Positions 1 to 9,006 are shown, counted from the first letter of the stretch. The stretch is DNA of 64,000 nucleotides from Hyphomonas adhaerens MHS-3 (GCF_000685235.1 NZ_ARYH01000001.1:62001-126000), one strand, 5' to 3'. A program made the numbers and translations. The notes: generated by a model from the sequence alone, not told the origin.

Positions 1-926
1 CCTGAAACCAGCGTATTGAAATTCTCCATCCGCGCCTTCTGCCAGCCAGGCTTGAGCGATTTCACCCACGCGTCATCCGTCGGCCGGTCACCGCGATAAT
101 CGACCGAGGACGGCGTACGCTGGAACACGTAGAGATGCTTTGCGCCGCGAGCGAGATGCGGCACGCACTGCACGGCCGTCGCGCCCGTTCCGATAATCCC
201 CACCACCTTGTCAGACAGTTTGTCGAGCCCGCCGGAACAATCGCCGCCGGTATAGTCGTAATCCCACCGGCTGGTGTGGAAGGAATGCCCCTTGAAGGTT
301 TCCACACCCGGAATGCCAGGCAGTTTCGGCCGGTTGAGCGGGCCGTTGGACATGACCACGAACTGCGCGGTGAAATCGTCGCCGCGATTGGTCAGCACCT
401 GCCAGGCGTTCTTTTCTTCAATCCAGTTGAGGCCGGTGATTTCCGTCCCCAGAAGGGCATTGCGGTAGAGGTCATAGTGCCGGGCAATCCGGCGGGAATG
501 TTCGAGGATTTCCGGCGCGCGGGAATATTTCTCCACCGGCATGTAGCCGGTCTCCTCCAGCAGCGGCAGGTAGATATAGCTTTCGATATCGCAGGCTGCG
601 CCGGGATAGCGGTTCCAGTACCAGGTACCGCCGAAATCGCCGCCCTTCTCGACCATGCGAATATCGCCGAACCCGGCCTCGCGCAGTTTCCCGGCCGCCA
701 GAAGCCCGCCAAAACCGCCGCCGATCACGCAGACTTCCACATGATCCGTCACCGGATCGCGTGGTTCGAAATCGCAATACGGATCATCTATGTAATGGGC
801 GAAATCGCCCGCCATGTTGACGTATTGCTCGTTGCCTTCAGTCCGCAGGCGCTTGTCGCGTTCCGCGCGGTACTTGTCGCGCAGGGCGTCCGGATCGAAC
901 GCCTCAGGCCGTGCATCGTCTGCCAT
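1..926 (-). CDS. Flavin-containing (Baeyer-Villiger-type) monooxygenase, 5' part only
   Basis: The reading frame is open from an ATG at 924-926 to the left edge, so the C-terminus lies outside the window. A strong AGGAGGAA ribosome site precedes the ATG. About 308 residues are visible. Residues 69-74 form the FAD-binding GGGFGG Rossmann motif, followed by the [14 protein letters not shown] stretch typical of the family. The segment [11 protein letters not shown] matches the Baeyer-Villiger fingerprint FxGxxxHxxxW, and a second, NADPH-binding motif IGTGATAVQ follows. The enzyme should be a cytoplasmic FAD/NADPH oxygenase inserting oxygen into ketones or aldehydes; the substrate cannot be told. 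It is divergent from the EamA exporter to its right. Class confidence is high, BVMO versus other group B monooxygenases moderate to high. Confidence 0.88.
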   Translation of the reverse strand, partial: MADDARPEAFDPDALRDKYRAERDKRLRTEGNEQYVNMAGDFAHYIDDPYCDFEPRDPVTDHVEVCVIGGGFGGLLAAGKLREAGFGDIRMVEKGGDFGGTWYWNRYPGAACDIESYIYLPLLEETGYMPVEKYSRAPEILEHSRRIARHYDLYRNALLGTEITGLNWIEEKNAWQVLTNRGDDFTAQFVVMSNGPLNRPKLPGIPGVETFKGHSFHTSRWDYDYTGGDCSGGLDKLSDKVVGIIGTGATAVQCVPHLARGAKHLYVFQRTPSSVDYRGDRPTDDAWVKSLKPGWQKARMENFNTLVS

Positions 927-1108
927 GGCCGCTTCCTCCTGATGTTTCCTCGTCCGGATCTTTGTCCGGTTGAGGCCAGTTTACCGGAACCGCGCGGCCT
1001 GAAACAGGCTGACCCAACGCAAACCTGAAGCAGAAAATGGATGCACCCGTTCAAGCCGTCCACTTCCCCGCTTGACGGAAAGCAATCCGCCAGCGAAGGC
1101 TCCGGCCC

Positions 1109-2017
1109 ATGCGTCTGCCCCACCCCATCATCCTTGTCTGTCTCGCCGTCCTCTGCGGCTGTACGCTCGACGCCACGATGAAAGGCGTCACGCTGGGTGG
1201 CACCGGCGTCATCACCGCAACGGCCTGGCGCTATATCCTGGCCTCGTTCATCATGGTGGGATTGTTCCTTGCCATGCGCCGCCCGATGCCGGGCTGGAAG
1301 GCGATCCGCTTCCACACGTTGCGCTCCATCGCGCAGGTGACGTCATCGGTTACCTTCTTCTACGCCCTCACCCAGATCACGCTCGCCGAAGCGGTCGTCA
1401 TGGGGTTTACCGCCGCGCTGATGATCGCACCGATCGCGCGGGTCCTGCTGGGGGAGCGGATGAGCCCGGTCACGGTCGGCGCGTCGCTGGTCGGTTTTGT
1501 CGGCGCCGCCATCGCCATTTCCGGGGAGCCCACCAGCATGCCGGAAGGCGGAACCCGTGTTTACGGCATCTCGGCGATGCTGGTCTCGGCTGTCGGATAT
1601 GCGCTCAATATCGTCCTGCTGCGGATGCGCACGAAGGAAGAAGACGCCATTACGCTGGTCACCTTCATGAACGTGCTGCCCGTTCTGTTCCTGCTGCCCT
1701 TCCTGCCTTTTGCCGGCGCGCTGCCGGAAACGAACACATGGCCGCTTCTGGGGGCAGCCTCACTCGCCGCCGTCGGCATCTGGTCGTTCATGACGCTCGC
1801 TTATGCCCGGGCCAGGGCGCAAACGCTGGCGCCGTTTGAATATACCGGCCTCATCTGGTCGTCCCTGTTCGGGTATGCCTTCTTTCAGGAGATCCCGAAT
1901 GTCCGGCTCTATGGCGGCGCGGCGATCATCATTGTCGCCTGCCTCGTCGTGGCGTTCGAAACGCACTTCACCGCCCGGCGCGAAGCCCGTGCGGCAGCCG
2001 CCGAAATCGCGCCGTGA
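1109..2017 (+). CDS. EamA/DMT-family transporter
   Basis: 302-residue polytopic membrane protein with about ten hydrophobic segments arranged as two similar halves, the architecture of the drug/metabolite transporter superfamily. It starts at an ATG right after the divergent monooxygenase promoter region. Features include the N-terminal segment HPIILVCLAVLCGC and the late glycine-rich helix containing SLFGYAFFQE, where EamA proteins carry a conserved acidic/aromatic turn. The C-terminal tail is arginine/alanine rich and probably cytoplasmic. Substrate unknown; family members export amino acids, nucleosides or small metabolites. It converges on the DUF1489 gene, with 3 nt between the stop codons. 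Confidence 0.85.
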   Translation: MRLPHPIILVCLAVLCGCTLDATMKGVTLGGTGVITATAWRYILASFIMVGLFLAMRRPMPGWKAIRFHTLRSIAQVTSSVTFFYALTQITLAEAVVMGFTAALMIAPIARVLLGERMSPVTVGASLVGFVGAAIAISGEPTSMPEGGTRVYGISAMLVSAVGYALNIVLLRMRTKEEDAITLVTFMNVLPVLFLLPFLPFAGALPETNTWPLLGAASLAAVGIWSFMTLAYARARAQTLAPFEYTGLIWSSLFGYAFFQEIPNVRLYGGAAIIIVACLVVAFETHFTARREARAAAAEIAP

Positions 2018-2020
2018 GGC

Positions 2021-2437
2021 TTACCAGACACCTGCATTTTTGAGGGCCGTGTCGAGGTCTGGCGGAATATCGAGCGCCGCTTCGCCAGACTTCAGGTCAC
2101 GCGGGGCATCTTCCGGCTTGAGATAGCGCCAGCCCTGGAAGGGCCGCTTGGGCTTTGCATAGGTGCGCACCAGCTCCGGATCGAAGATCAGGGCGCACAT
2201 GTCCCGCCCCTCTGAATCCTGTTCCTGCCGGATATCGACGATGCGCTGGCGCACGCGGATCGCACCTTTCACCACCCAATAGATGGACCCGCCGCGCAGG
2301 ATTTCTTCCGCACGCTTCGGGAACATGCGGGTGTAATGCGCCGGATTGGGCGACGTCTTCAGGTAGCGCGCCTGCCAATTGGCTATGTCTTCGACATCTT
2401 CGGAGCCGACGCTGAGTTTCACCATGTGAATCGTCAT
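2021..2437 (-). CDS. DUF1489 family protein
   Basis: 138-residue soluble protein starting MTIHMVKLSVGSEDVEDIA. An in-frame GTG/ATG-type extension upstream exists, but the ATG at 2435-2437 gives the N-terminus I associate with the family. The text TRMFPKRAEEILRGGSIYWVVKG followed by IRVRQRIVDIRQEQDSEGR resembles the DUF1489 family, which is conserved in alphaproteobacteria and has no assigned function. No signal peptide or membrane segment. It lies 41 nt downstream of the exported protein on the same strand and may be co-transcribed with it. Confidence 0.8.
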   Translation of the reverse strand: MTIHMVKLSVGSEDVEDIANWQARYLKTSPNPAHYTRMFPKRAEEILRGGSIYWVVKGAIRVRQRIVDIRQEQDSEGRDMCALIFDPELVRTYAKPKRPFQGWRYLKPEDAPRDLKSGEAALDIPPDLDTALKNAGVW

Positions 2438-2478
2438 GGGCAGAAGTCTAGCGCGCCCCGGCCCGGAGACCAAAGCAC

Positions 2479-3180
2479 CTACTGCGTCAGATGGACGGAC
2501 TCGAATTCCTGCTGGGCTTCGTTGCTGGCGAAAAAGAATTCGGCCTTCACGATATTCGCCGAATAGCGCCGGTCGATTGTGCGGAAGGCCGCGCGGGCCT
2601 GCAGGTCGATGGAAAAACCGGAGACATAGCTCATGCCCCAGCGCGGCTCTGTCCGGATGAAATAGGACTGGTCGTACCGGGTGAGCGTGCCGCCTTCCGG
2701 CCCGGCAACGGGATTCGGCAGCGTGTAGTCGATGCGCAGGAACCGCTCGCCCACCGGGTCCAACCAGGCGGTCGCCCGCAGGCGCTCTGCGGCCCAGACG
2801 TCGAACGCCCCGTCATTGCTGGAGGGCCGGTGGTGGAAGGAGACTTTCCAGGCCGCGCCCTTGTCGTCCACCGTCACTTGCGGGCCGAGGCTGGCGCGCA
2901 GGTCGTCCGGGAACAGGCGCCCGTCCGGGGCGGTCTCATGGGCCCATTCGGCGGCGACCGTGTCGAGTTCCTCGTCGTCGCCTTCCCAGGCCAGCGCCGT
3001 CCAGCGCGCCGGGCCCTTCTTGCGCGGATCGAAGCGGTAGACGCGCCGGGCGTGGGACGATTGCAGCTCCACCGTGAAGGCCGCCCGCAGGGTCGTCGGC
3101 GCTTCCGTCGCCTGCAGCGCGGAATTCATGGGGCCAGATCCGGTGGCCAGGGTGAAGGTGAGCAACCAGGCTAGAAACAT
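2479..3180 (-). CDS. Hypothetical exported protein
   Basis: 233 residues with a hydrophobic N-terminus (MFLAWLLTFTLATGSG) that looks like a short signal peptide or membrane anchor. The mature part is rich in aromatic and charged residues (VYRFDPRKKGPARW, FLRIDYTLPNPVAG) and looks like beta-rich periplasmic sequence, perhaps a lipocalin or LolA-like fold, but no diagnostic motif is visible and I do not recognise a family. The ATG at 3178-3180 is the first in frame. No function is proposed. Confidence 0.65.
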   Translation of the reverse strand: MFLAWLLTFTLATGSGPMNSALQATEAPTTLRAAFTVELQSSHARRVYRFDPRKKGPARWTALAWEGDDEELDTVAAEWAHETAPDGRLFPDDLRASLGPQVTVDDKGAAWKVSFHHRPSSNDGAFDVWAAERLRATAWLDPVGERFLRIDYTLPNPVAGPEGGTLTRYDQSYFIRTEPRWGMSYVSGFSIDLQARAAFRTIDRRYSANIVKAEFFFASNEAQQEFESVHLTQ

Positions 3181-3341
3181 GACAGTGACGCAATCCTCCA
3201 GACAGGGTTAGGCCCGGATTACGGCATCACTACGGCGGATCACGCAGGACTGAACCATGACCAAGGCGGATCACAGCATGCGCTCTCAATGATTTACGTG
3301 AGTTGAACGGAGCGGTCAGACGAGCAGCCGGCAGGTGCCCG

Positions 3342-3761
3342 TCAGTCCTTGTCGGCATCCTTGAGCGGGACGCCGTAGAGTTCCAGCCGATGATCGACCA
3401 GCCGGAAACCGAGCCGCTTCGCGATCAGCTCCTGCAGCTCCTCGATTTCCTCGGAGTGGAATTCGACGACTTCCCCGGTGCGGACATTGATCAGGTGATC
3501 GTGATGCTCGTCTGGCACCTCTTCATAGCGGGCGCGGCCATCGCGGAAATCGTGGGCCTGGATGATCCCGGCATCCTCGAACAGCTTCACGGTGCGGTAG
3601 ACCGTGGCCAGCGAGATGGAGGCATCCTGGGCATTGGCCCTGCGGTGAAGCTCTTCGGCGTCCGGGTGGTCCGTCGCGGTCGAAAGCACACGCGCGATCA
3701 CGCGCCGGGGCTCCGTCATGCGGAGGCCTTTCTCAACGCAGAGTTTTTCGAGTCGATCCAT
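3342..3761 (-). CDS. fur: Fur-family metal-responsive transcriptional repressor
   Basis: 139 residues with the Fur layout: winged helix at about 10-80 (TEPRRVIARVL, ISLATVYRTVKLFEDAG is the recognition helix) and a dimerisation/metal domain containing EEVPDEHHDHLINV and VEFHSEEIEEL. The usual CxxC after HHDHLI in enterobacterial Fur is replaced by INVRTGE, so the structural zinc site made of cysteines is missing, as in alphaproteobacterial Fur/Mur. The HHH haem motif of Irr is absent. It probably represses iron or manganese uptake genes when loaded with metal. It is the last gene of a unit with the glycosylase and methyltransferase upstream; the spacing to the glycosylase stop is 15 nt. Confidence 0.92.
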   Translation of the reverse strand: MDRLEKLCVEKGLRMTEPRRVIARVLSTATDHPDAEELHRRANAQDASISLATVYRTVKLFEDAGIIQAHDFRDGRARYEEVPDEHHDHLINVRTGEVVEFHSEEIEELQELIAKRLGFRLVDHRLELYGVPLKDADKD

Positions 3762-3776
3762 GCTACGTATTTGCCC

Positions 3777-4973
3777 TTAGCGCGACGGTAAGTCCAGTTT
3801 CAGATGTTTGTTCCGGACGACGCTGTCAACTCCGGCGAGCCGTGCGAAGCGAGCGAGTTCTGCTTCCAGACGGGCATCCCGGGCACTGGTCCACGCGACC
3901 CCGGGCTCCGGCCAGAGCCGTTCCACGCTCAGCGTTCCGGCGGCCCGGTCGGCTTTCACCTCCACCCGGCCGACCATACGGTCCCCTTCCAGCAGCGGAT
4001 AGACATAATAGCCCCAGCGGCGTTTGGCCGCCGGGACGAAGATCTCGATCCGGTAATCGAAACCGAACAGGCGCTGCAACCGGGCCCGGTCGCGGATCAC
4101 GGGATCGAACGGGTTCAGGATGCGCAGGCGCGAGGTCGGCGCGGGCGCGGTCTCCAGCCGGGTCTCGATGTCCGCCGGGGCGAGTGCGCTGACCCATTTG
4201 CCGTCTGCGCCTTCGATCCGCACCGGCACGAGGCCCGTCTGCTGCCCCGCCCAGTCTTTCACCTCGGCGAGGTCTGCTGCGTCCCAGAAGCGCTGGATAT
4301 CCCCTTCAGAGCCGAACGCCAGCCGGTCCAGCGCCTGGCGGCACAGCCAGTCGACCTGTTCCTCCTCCGGCGGTTCGTCCTCCCGGTGATGGCCGGGAAT
4401 GACCCGGTCTGTGAGGTCGTAGAATTTGGTGAAGTTTTCCCGGTGCGAGGTCGACAGCTCCCCCGCATACCACATGTAGTCCAGCGCCAGCTTGTGCGGC
4501 GGGCGGCGCCACATCTCGCGCGGCCCTTTGATTTTCGTGTCGAACGCCTTGGTGCTGAGCGGGCCTTCTTCGCGGATCCGGTCCACGATGCCGTTCCGGC
4601 CCGTCTCGTCCAGCATGCCGCGATGCCAGTCCCAGCCGCGGACTTTCGCCTCCAGACGGCGGAACTGGCGCCGCCAGTTGGGATAGAACTCCATCGGGAT
4701 GACCGAGGCGTCGTGCGTGAAATGTTCGAAGATCCCGCGATCCTTCCGCATCAGCTTGTCCAGCATGGGTTCGCGGTAGTTCTGGTTACGGGACCAGAGG
4801 ATGTGATGATGCGCCCGCGAGACGACGCGGATCGAATCGAGCTGGACGAAGCCGAGGCCTCGGATCAGGCCCGGCAGGTCCAGCGTTCCGGTTGGCGTGG
4901 CCGACAGGCCCTGGGCATGCAGCCAAAGCCGGCGGGCATCACGATTGCGGATTTCGAGCGGTGCTTTGGTCAT
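3777..4973 (-). CDS. YcaQ/AlkX-like winged-helix DNA glycosylase
   Basis: 398 residues with the HTH_42 fold of the AlkZ/YcaQ crosslink-repair glycosylases. The catalytic Q-phi-D motif is visible as VQLDSI near residue 45, the version carried by YcaQ/AlkX rather than the Q-phi-Q of Streptomyces AlkZ. Other family stretches are RAHHHILWSRN, PHKLALDYMWYAGELS and the C-terminal LRILNPFDPVIRDRARLQRLFGFDY. These enzymes excise bulky or crosslinked alkyl purines. I prefer the ATG at 4971-4973, 7 nt after the methyltransferase stop, over an in-frame TTG at 4988 that would overlap that gene. Downstream neighbour is fur. Confidence 0.88.
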   Translation of the reverse strand: MTKAPLEIRNRDARRLWLHAQGLSATPTGTLDLPGLIRGLGFVQLDSIRVVSRAHHHILWSRNQNYREPMLDKLMRKDRGIFEHFTHDASVIPMEFYPNWRRQFRRLEAKVRGWDWHRGMLDETGRNGIVDRIREEGPLSTKAFDTKIKGPREMWRRPPHKLALDYMWYAGELSTSHRENFTKFYDLTDRVIPGHHREDEPPEEEQVDWLCRQALDRLAFGSEGDIQRFWDAADLAEVKDWAGQQTGLVPVRIEGADGKWVSALAPADIETRLETAPAPTSRLRILNPFDPVIRDRARLQRLFGFDYRIEIFVPAAKRRWGYYVYPLLEGDRMVGRVEVKADRAAGTLSVERLWPEPGVAWTSARDARLEAELARFARLAGVDSVVRNKHLKLDLPSR

Positions 4974-4980
4974 CGGGGCA

Positions 4981-5565
4981 TCATTCAAACAGTTTCAGCT
5001 GGCCGCCGTCCGGGTAAACGCCCTCGCGCGCCAGCAGCGCTTTCTTGGTCAGCGTCCCGCCCGGTGCGGAGAAGCCCCCCAGCCAGCCATTGGCGCCCAG
5101 CACCCGGTGGCACGGCACGATCACCGGCCAGGAATTGCGCCCCATGGCGGTGCCGATCGCCTGCGCACCGCCCGGCCGTCCGATGGCAGAGGCGAGGTCG
5201 CCATAGGTCACCGTCTGGCCCCATGGCACTTTGCGCAGCGCGTCGTAGGCCGCCCGTTCAAACGCGGAATGCCGCGCCATATCGAGCCGCTGGCCGTCAA
5301 AGCCGGTCGGGTCACCGGCGAGGAATGCCTTCAGGGCCGCTATCACCTCGGCGATCTCCGGCGGAACGTCCGCCTCCTTCATCAGCTCAGCCCCATGGCG
5401 GGTGATCCGCGCAACGGTCTGCTCCGCGTCAGCCTCCGGCAATTGCACGCCGGTCAGGCCCGCTTCAGTCCAGGCAAGACCGCACCGGCCGATTGGTGTG
5501 TCAAAATGGGACGCCCACTCCTTGAACATAGAGGGAACATTTCTCAGTTTGAGATGCGAGTCCAT
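4981..5565 (-). CDS. ogt: Methylated-DNA--protein-cysteine methyltransferase (Ogt/MGMT)
   Basis: 194-residue suicide repair protein that moves the alkyl group from O6-alkylguanine to its own cysteine. The active-site PCHRV is present in IVPCHRVLGANGWLGGF, with the helix-turn-helix arginine-finger region YGDLASAIGRPGGAQAIG upstream. There is no Ada N-terminal domain. Two starts are possible: ATG at 5565, with a GGGACAGGG upstream, or ATG at 5529, giving MFKEWASHFDTPIG. I annotate the longer one. It heads an apparent operon with a YcaQ/AlkX-like glycosylase, so two alkylation-repair activities are made together. Confidence 0.93.
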   Translation of the reverse strand: MDSHLKLRNVPSMFKEWASHFDTPIGRCGLAWTEAGLTGVQLPEADAEQTVARITRHGAELMKEADVPPEIAEVIAALKAFLAGDPTGFDGQRLDMARHSAFERAAYDALRKVPWGQTVTYGDLASAIGRPGGAQAIGTAMGRNSWPVIVPCHRVLGANGWLGGFSAPGGTLTKKALLAREGVYPDGGQLKLFE

Positions 5566-5588
5566 CCCTGTCCCGGAACATATCGCGA

Positions 5589-6473
5589 TCAGGCGAGGTG
5601 TTTTGCGAAAAAGTCGAGTGTCCGGCTCCAGGCGAGCGCCGCCGCGTCCGCGTCATATCGGGACGTCGTGTCATTGTGGAACCCGTGGTTCACGCCCTCA
5701 TAGAGGTACACCTCGTACGGCTTGCCAGCCGCATTGAGCGCGTCCTGGTAACTCGGCCAGCCTGCATTCACGCGGTCGTCCAGCCCGGCGAGGTGGATCT
5801 GCAGCGGCACTTCCAGCTTTGCGGCGTCCTCGGCGCTCGGCCAGCCGCCATAATACGGCACGGAACAGGAAAGCCAGGGCTGTTTCACAGCCATCAGATT
5901 GGTGATGGCGCCGCCAAAGCAAAAGCCTGTGATGCCGACCTTGCCATTGGTCGCCTCATGGTCGCGCAGGAAGTCTGCTCCGGCCATGAAGTCCGCCAGC
6001 ATTTTCCCGCGGTCACGCTTGGCCTGAAGGGCCCGGCCGTCATCATCATTGCCGGGATAGCCGCCAAGCGGATACAGCGCATCCGGCGCAAAGGCGACAT
6101 AGCCTGCCTTGGCTGCGCGGCGGGCGACATCCTTGATATACGGATTGAGCCCCCGGTTTTCATGCACAACCAGCACACCGGGCCGGACCCCGCCGCCCGC
6201 GGGGCGCACGAGGTAGCCTGCCATCTCGCCCGCCCCATCGGGCGAGGCATAGGTCACCATCTCCGTAGTGATGTCGCCATCGTCTTCGGCGGTCTGCTGT
6301 TTCGAATAATCCGGCATCACGCAGGCCGCGAGCGAGGCGACGCTTAATCCGCCCACCGCATACTTTCCCAGCCCCTCGAAAAAGCCGCGGCGTGACAGGT
6401 GGCCGTGGCAATATCTGTCGTAAAGGTCGAACACGCCCTGAGGGATCTCTGCCGGTTTCATGTCGTCTGCCAT
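5589..6473 (-). CDS. Dienelactone hydrolase family protein with Tat-type signal
   Basis: 294-residue alpha/beta hydrolase. After about 30 polar residues comes LSRRGFFEGL, a twin-arginine signal, and then a hydrophobic stretch ending SLAAC, so the protein may be a Tat-exported lipoprotein. The nucleophile elbow is GFCFGG, giving a cysteine nucleophile as in dienelactone hydrolase, with the acid in LDDRVNAG and the histidine in NHGFHND. The oxyanion region VHENRG is also typical. The substrate is unknown; many such proteins are of the general carboxymethylenebutenolidase type and are not tied to aromatic degradation. It stands alone between ogt and rimI, all on the same strand. Confidence 0.87.
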   Translation of the reverse strand: MADDMKPAEIPQGVFDLYDRYCHGHLSRRGFFEGLGKYAVGGLSVASLAACVMPDYSKQQTAEDDGDITTEMVTYASPDGAGEMAGYLVRPAGGGVRPGVLVVHENRGLNPYIKDVARRAAKAGYVAFAPDALYPLGGYPGNDDDGRALQAKRDRGKMLADFMAGADFLRDHEATNGKVGITGFCFGGAITNLMAVKQPWLSCSVPYYGGWPSAEDAAKLEVPLQIHLAGLDDRVNAGWPSYQDALNAAGKPYEVYLYEGVNHGFHNDTTSRYDADAAALAWSRTLDFFAKHLA

Positions 6474-6553
6474 TGCGTGTCCTCCTGTTGCTGCGGGGAT
6501 CGTAGCGCAGATGCAGGATTTGGATAGGGCAAAGCGATCACGTCTGTGTGGGG

Positions 6554-7009
6554 TCAGAGGCCCATATTGCGCGACATGAGCACCGCATCGACTGGCACAT
6601 CGCGCCCGCTCGTATAGTAACGCGGACGGCGGCCATCCTCAGTAAATCCGAATCCCCGATAGAGCGCACGGGCGGGCGAATTGTCCTCGGCCACGTCCAG
6701 CGTGATGCGGGAGACGCCCCGCTCGCCCAAACGGCTGATGAGGGCACTGATCAGGGTGGCGCCGAGGCCCTTGCGTCGATGTTCCGGCGCGGTGGCAATG
6801 GTCAGGATGTCGCTCTCGCCTGCAACGGTCTGCGCCATCGCAAAGGCGGCGAGCCCCCCGTGCAGCTCCACGCCCAGTGTCAGGATGGACGTATCCAGCA
6901 ACAGGCCGCGGAACGAGATGGCGCTCCATGGATCGTCGAAACAGCGCATGTGCAGCTGGCTCATGCGCCCCGCATCGTCGGGGCGCAGGACGAGCACGGG
7001 ATGGGTCAC
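6554..7009 (-). CDS. rimI: Ribosomal-protein-alanine N-acetyltransferase RimI
   Basis: 151-residue GNAT. The acetyl-CoA motif is ATAPEHRRKGLGATL, followed by VAEDNSPARALYRGFGF, the usual RimI ending. RimI acetylates the N-terminal alanine of ribosomal protein S18. I place the start at GTG 7007-7009, which overlaps the tsaB stop as GTGA, a 4-nt overlap implying translational coupling. A longer frame reading back into tsaB is open but would overlap it by 270 nt. tsaB-rimI adjacency is common in bacteria and supports the call. Confidence 0.88.
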   Translation of the reverse strand: MTHPVLVLRPDDAGRMSQLHMRCFDDPWSAISFRGLLLDTSILTLGVELHGGLAAFAMAQTVAGESDILTIATAPEHRRKGLGATLISALISRLGERGVSRITLDVAEDNSPARALYRGFGFTEDGRRPRYYTSGRDVPVDAVLMSRNMGL

Positions 7010-7650
7010 TTCCGGGGCTCCGGCAGGGTCGCGTCCGGATCGCGGGCATAGACCGGGGACGGAGGATGCGTTGCCGGATCGAACTGCCCGCCCTTGATCG
7101 CCGCGGTGATCGCCGACGGCAGGAGTGGACGCAGGTCCAGCTTTTCCTTCATGTCGCCGACGGCATCGGCATTGTCCATGAAGATCGGCGCGTGGAAGCC
7201 TTCCAGCATGGGCAGCAATTGTTCGAGGCGCAGTTCCAGCACGTCGGCAATCCCCTGCCCCTCGCTGATGCCCTGGATCCACCAGGTCTGATCCGGCGGT
7301 CGTTTCTGACCGGCGAGGCAGCCCATCACAGTGTCTTCCATCCCGGCTGGCACGGCGGCTTCCAGGCTGGTCACGCCGACGCAGTCCGCCCCGGTCACCA
7401 GCGACAGGCCGCGCGCATAGGCAACGCCGATGCGGATGCCGGTAAAGCTGCCGGGGCCGGTGACGACGGCGATCCGGTCAACCTCGTCCAGCGTCACGCC
7501 CTCCGCATCCAGCAGGCCCTGGACGAGGGCCGGCAGATGCTTGTCCTGGCCGCGGGCCATCACCTCGCGCGCATCGGCGAGGATTTCACCGTCACGCACC
7601 AGCGCCACTTCCATGGCTGTAAAAGCGGTGTTCAGCCCCAGGACCAGCAT
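7006..7650 (-). CDS. tsaB: tRNA threonylcarbamoyladenosine biosynthesis protein TsaB
   Basis: 214 residues of the ASKHA-fold TsaB family. It begins MLVLGLNTAFTAMEVALV, the phosphate-1-like strand, and contains the signature VVTGPGSFTGIRIGVAYARGL. TsaB forms the TsaBDE complex that makes t6A37 in ANN-decoding tRNAs. It lacks the metal-binding histidines of TsaD, as expected. It sits 12 nt after the nitroreductase stop and overlaps rimI, so all three genes are probably one transcript. Confidence 0.93.
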   Translation of the reverse strand: MLVLGLNTAFTAMEVALVRDGEILADAREVMARGQDKHLPALVQGLLDAEGVTLDEVDRIAVVTGPGSFTGIRIGVAYARGLSLVTGADCVGVTSLEAAVPAGMEDTVMGCLAGQKRPPDQTWWIQGISEGQGIADVLELRLEQLLPMLEGFHAPIFMDNADAVGDMKEKLDLRPLLPSAITAAIKGGQFDPATHPPSPVYARDPDATLPEPRK

Positions 7651-7662
7651 CGTCTTTTCCGC

Positions 7663-8262
7663 TTAAAGAATGCGGCACGCCTCATCGAACGCCAGGCGCG
7701 GGGAGCGGTCGAAGATCGTCGTCCGGTCGCCATGGCCGATATTGCAGATGAAGTTCGCCTTCCAGTTCTTCATCTCACCGTCCTGGCTCTCGAAGAACTC
7801 CTTGTTGACGGCATCCATGTCGAAGCCGGACATCGGGCCACAATCGAGGCCGAGCGAGCGGGCCGCCAGCATCAGGTAAGCGCCCTGCAGCGTCCCGTTC
7901 CGGAACGCGGTCTCTTCCTTGATATGGTGGAACCAGTCCTTGGCGGCCGGCGCGTGCGGGAAGAGTTTCGGAATCTTCTCGTGGAACTCCATATCGTGCG
8001 CAATGATCACCGTCCACGGAGCATTCTGCGTCTTCTCGCGATTGCCTTCCGACATCAGCGGCACAAGGCGGGCCTTGCCTTCTTCGGAACTGATGAAGAC
8101 AAACCGCGCCGGGGAATTGTTGGCGCTGGTCGGGCCGAGCTTCGCAAGGTCATACACCGCGCGGATCAGGACTTCCGGCACGTCTTCCTCGCGCCAGCCA
8201 TTGTAGGAGCGCGCATCGCGGAAAACCACGTCCAGCGCATGGTCGTTCACAGGGTGGGCCAT
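7663..8262 (-). CDS. Nitroreductase-family, malonic-semialdehyde-reductase (RutE)-like protein
   Basis: 199-residue FMN-dependent nitroreductase-fold enzyme. The N-terminal ARSYNGW, LAKLGPTSANNSPARFVF and C-terminal LDCGPMSGFDMDAVNKEFF and NIGHGD blocks match the RutE/HadB-like branch. RutE reduces malonic semialdehyde to 3-hydroxypropionate in pyrimidine catabolism, but no other rut gene is nearby, so the physiological substrate is open. It probably uses NAD(P)H and acts in the cytoplasm. The stop codon lies 12 nt before the tsaB start. Confidence 0.85.
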   Translation of the reverse strand: MAHPVNDHALDVVFRDARSYNGWREEDVPEVLIRAVYDLAKLGPTSANNSPARFVFISSEEGKARLVPLMSEGNREKTQNAPWTVIIAHDMEFHEKIPKLFPHAPAAKDWFHHIKEETAFRNGTLQGAYLMLAARSLGLDCGPMSGFDMDAVNKEFFESQDGEMKNWKANFICNIGHGDRTTIFDRSPRLAFDEACRIL

Positions 8263-8333
8263 CAGGATAGTCCTTTTGCTTTTGGGGATATGCGGCCCGG
8301 CTTCGCGCGGGCCGTCAAGATGTCAGATCGAAC

Positions 8334-8912
8334 CTAGAGGACGGCTTCGACCGCCGTCACTTCCGGCACATAGGTCTTCAGCATGTTCTCGATGCCCTGC
8401 TTCAGGGTCATCGTCGATGACGGACAGCCGGCACAGGCCCCGCGCATCGACAAGTGGACGATGCCGGTATCCGGTTCAAACCGGTGGAAGATGATGTCGC
8501 CGCCATCCTGCGCCACAGCCGGACGCACGCGCGTCTCGATCAGCTCACGGATCTCTTCGACGATTTCGGCGGCTTCGCCTTCATAGGTCACGTCGGCCTC
8601 GGAAGAGGCGGAGGGTTCGGCGCCGTCTTCCACGACCGGCAGACCGGCCATGTAATGATCCATGATCGCGGCCAGGACCATCGGCTTCACATGCCGCCAG
8701 TCCTTGTCTTCCGCCTTGTTGATCGACACGAAGTCATTGCCGAGGAACACACGCTCGACCCCGTCGACCTGGAACAGCGCACGGGCCAGCAGGCTGATGC
8801 GCGCGCTGGCAACATCCGGAAAATCGAATGGGCCGCGGTCGCCTGCTACGTCATGTCCCGGCAGGAATTTAATCGTGTCCGGGTTGGGAGTCGGTTCGGT
8901 TTGGATGAACAT
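8334..8912 (-). CDS. NifU/Nfu family Fe-S cluster carrier protein
   Basis: 192 residues with an N-terminal Nfu_N domain (MFIQTEPTPNPDTIKFLPG, residues 1-90) and a C-terminal NifU domain (about 110-185). The Fe-S ligands are the two cysteines in GACAGCPSSTMTLKQGI. Nfu proteins take [4Fe-4S] clusters from the SUF scaffold to target enzymes. A linker with acidic and serine residues (EPSASSEAD) joins the domains. It is transcribed alone; the next gene on the same strand starts 70 nt downstream. Confidence 0.93.
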   Translation of the reverse strand: MFIQTEPTPNPDTIKFLPGHDVAGDRGPFDFPDVASARISLLARALFQVDGVERVFLGNDFVSINKAEDKDWRHVKPMVLAAIMDHYMAGLPVVEDGAEPSASSEADVTYEGEAAEIVEEIRELIETRVRPAVAQDGGDIIFHRFEPDTGIVHLSMRGACAGCPSSTMTLKQGIENMLKTYVPEVTAVEAVL

Positions 8913-9006
8913 CGCCGCCTGCCCTTTCTGTCAAAAGCTTCACCTGTGCAACAGATGGCGCGGACGGGCAGTCGTATCAAGGGCTGAAAGGCTTAAGAAG
9001 CCGGTC

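Noticed and set aside
3234-3274. Direct repeat GGCGGATCAC ahead of the exported protein at 2479-3180
   Set aside because: Two 10-bp copies in a short gap can arise by chance, and no regulatory logic was apparent.
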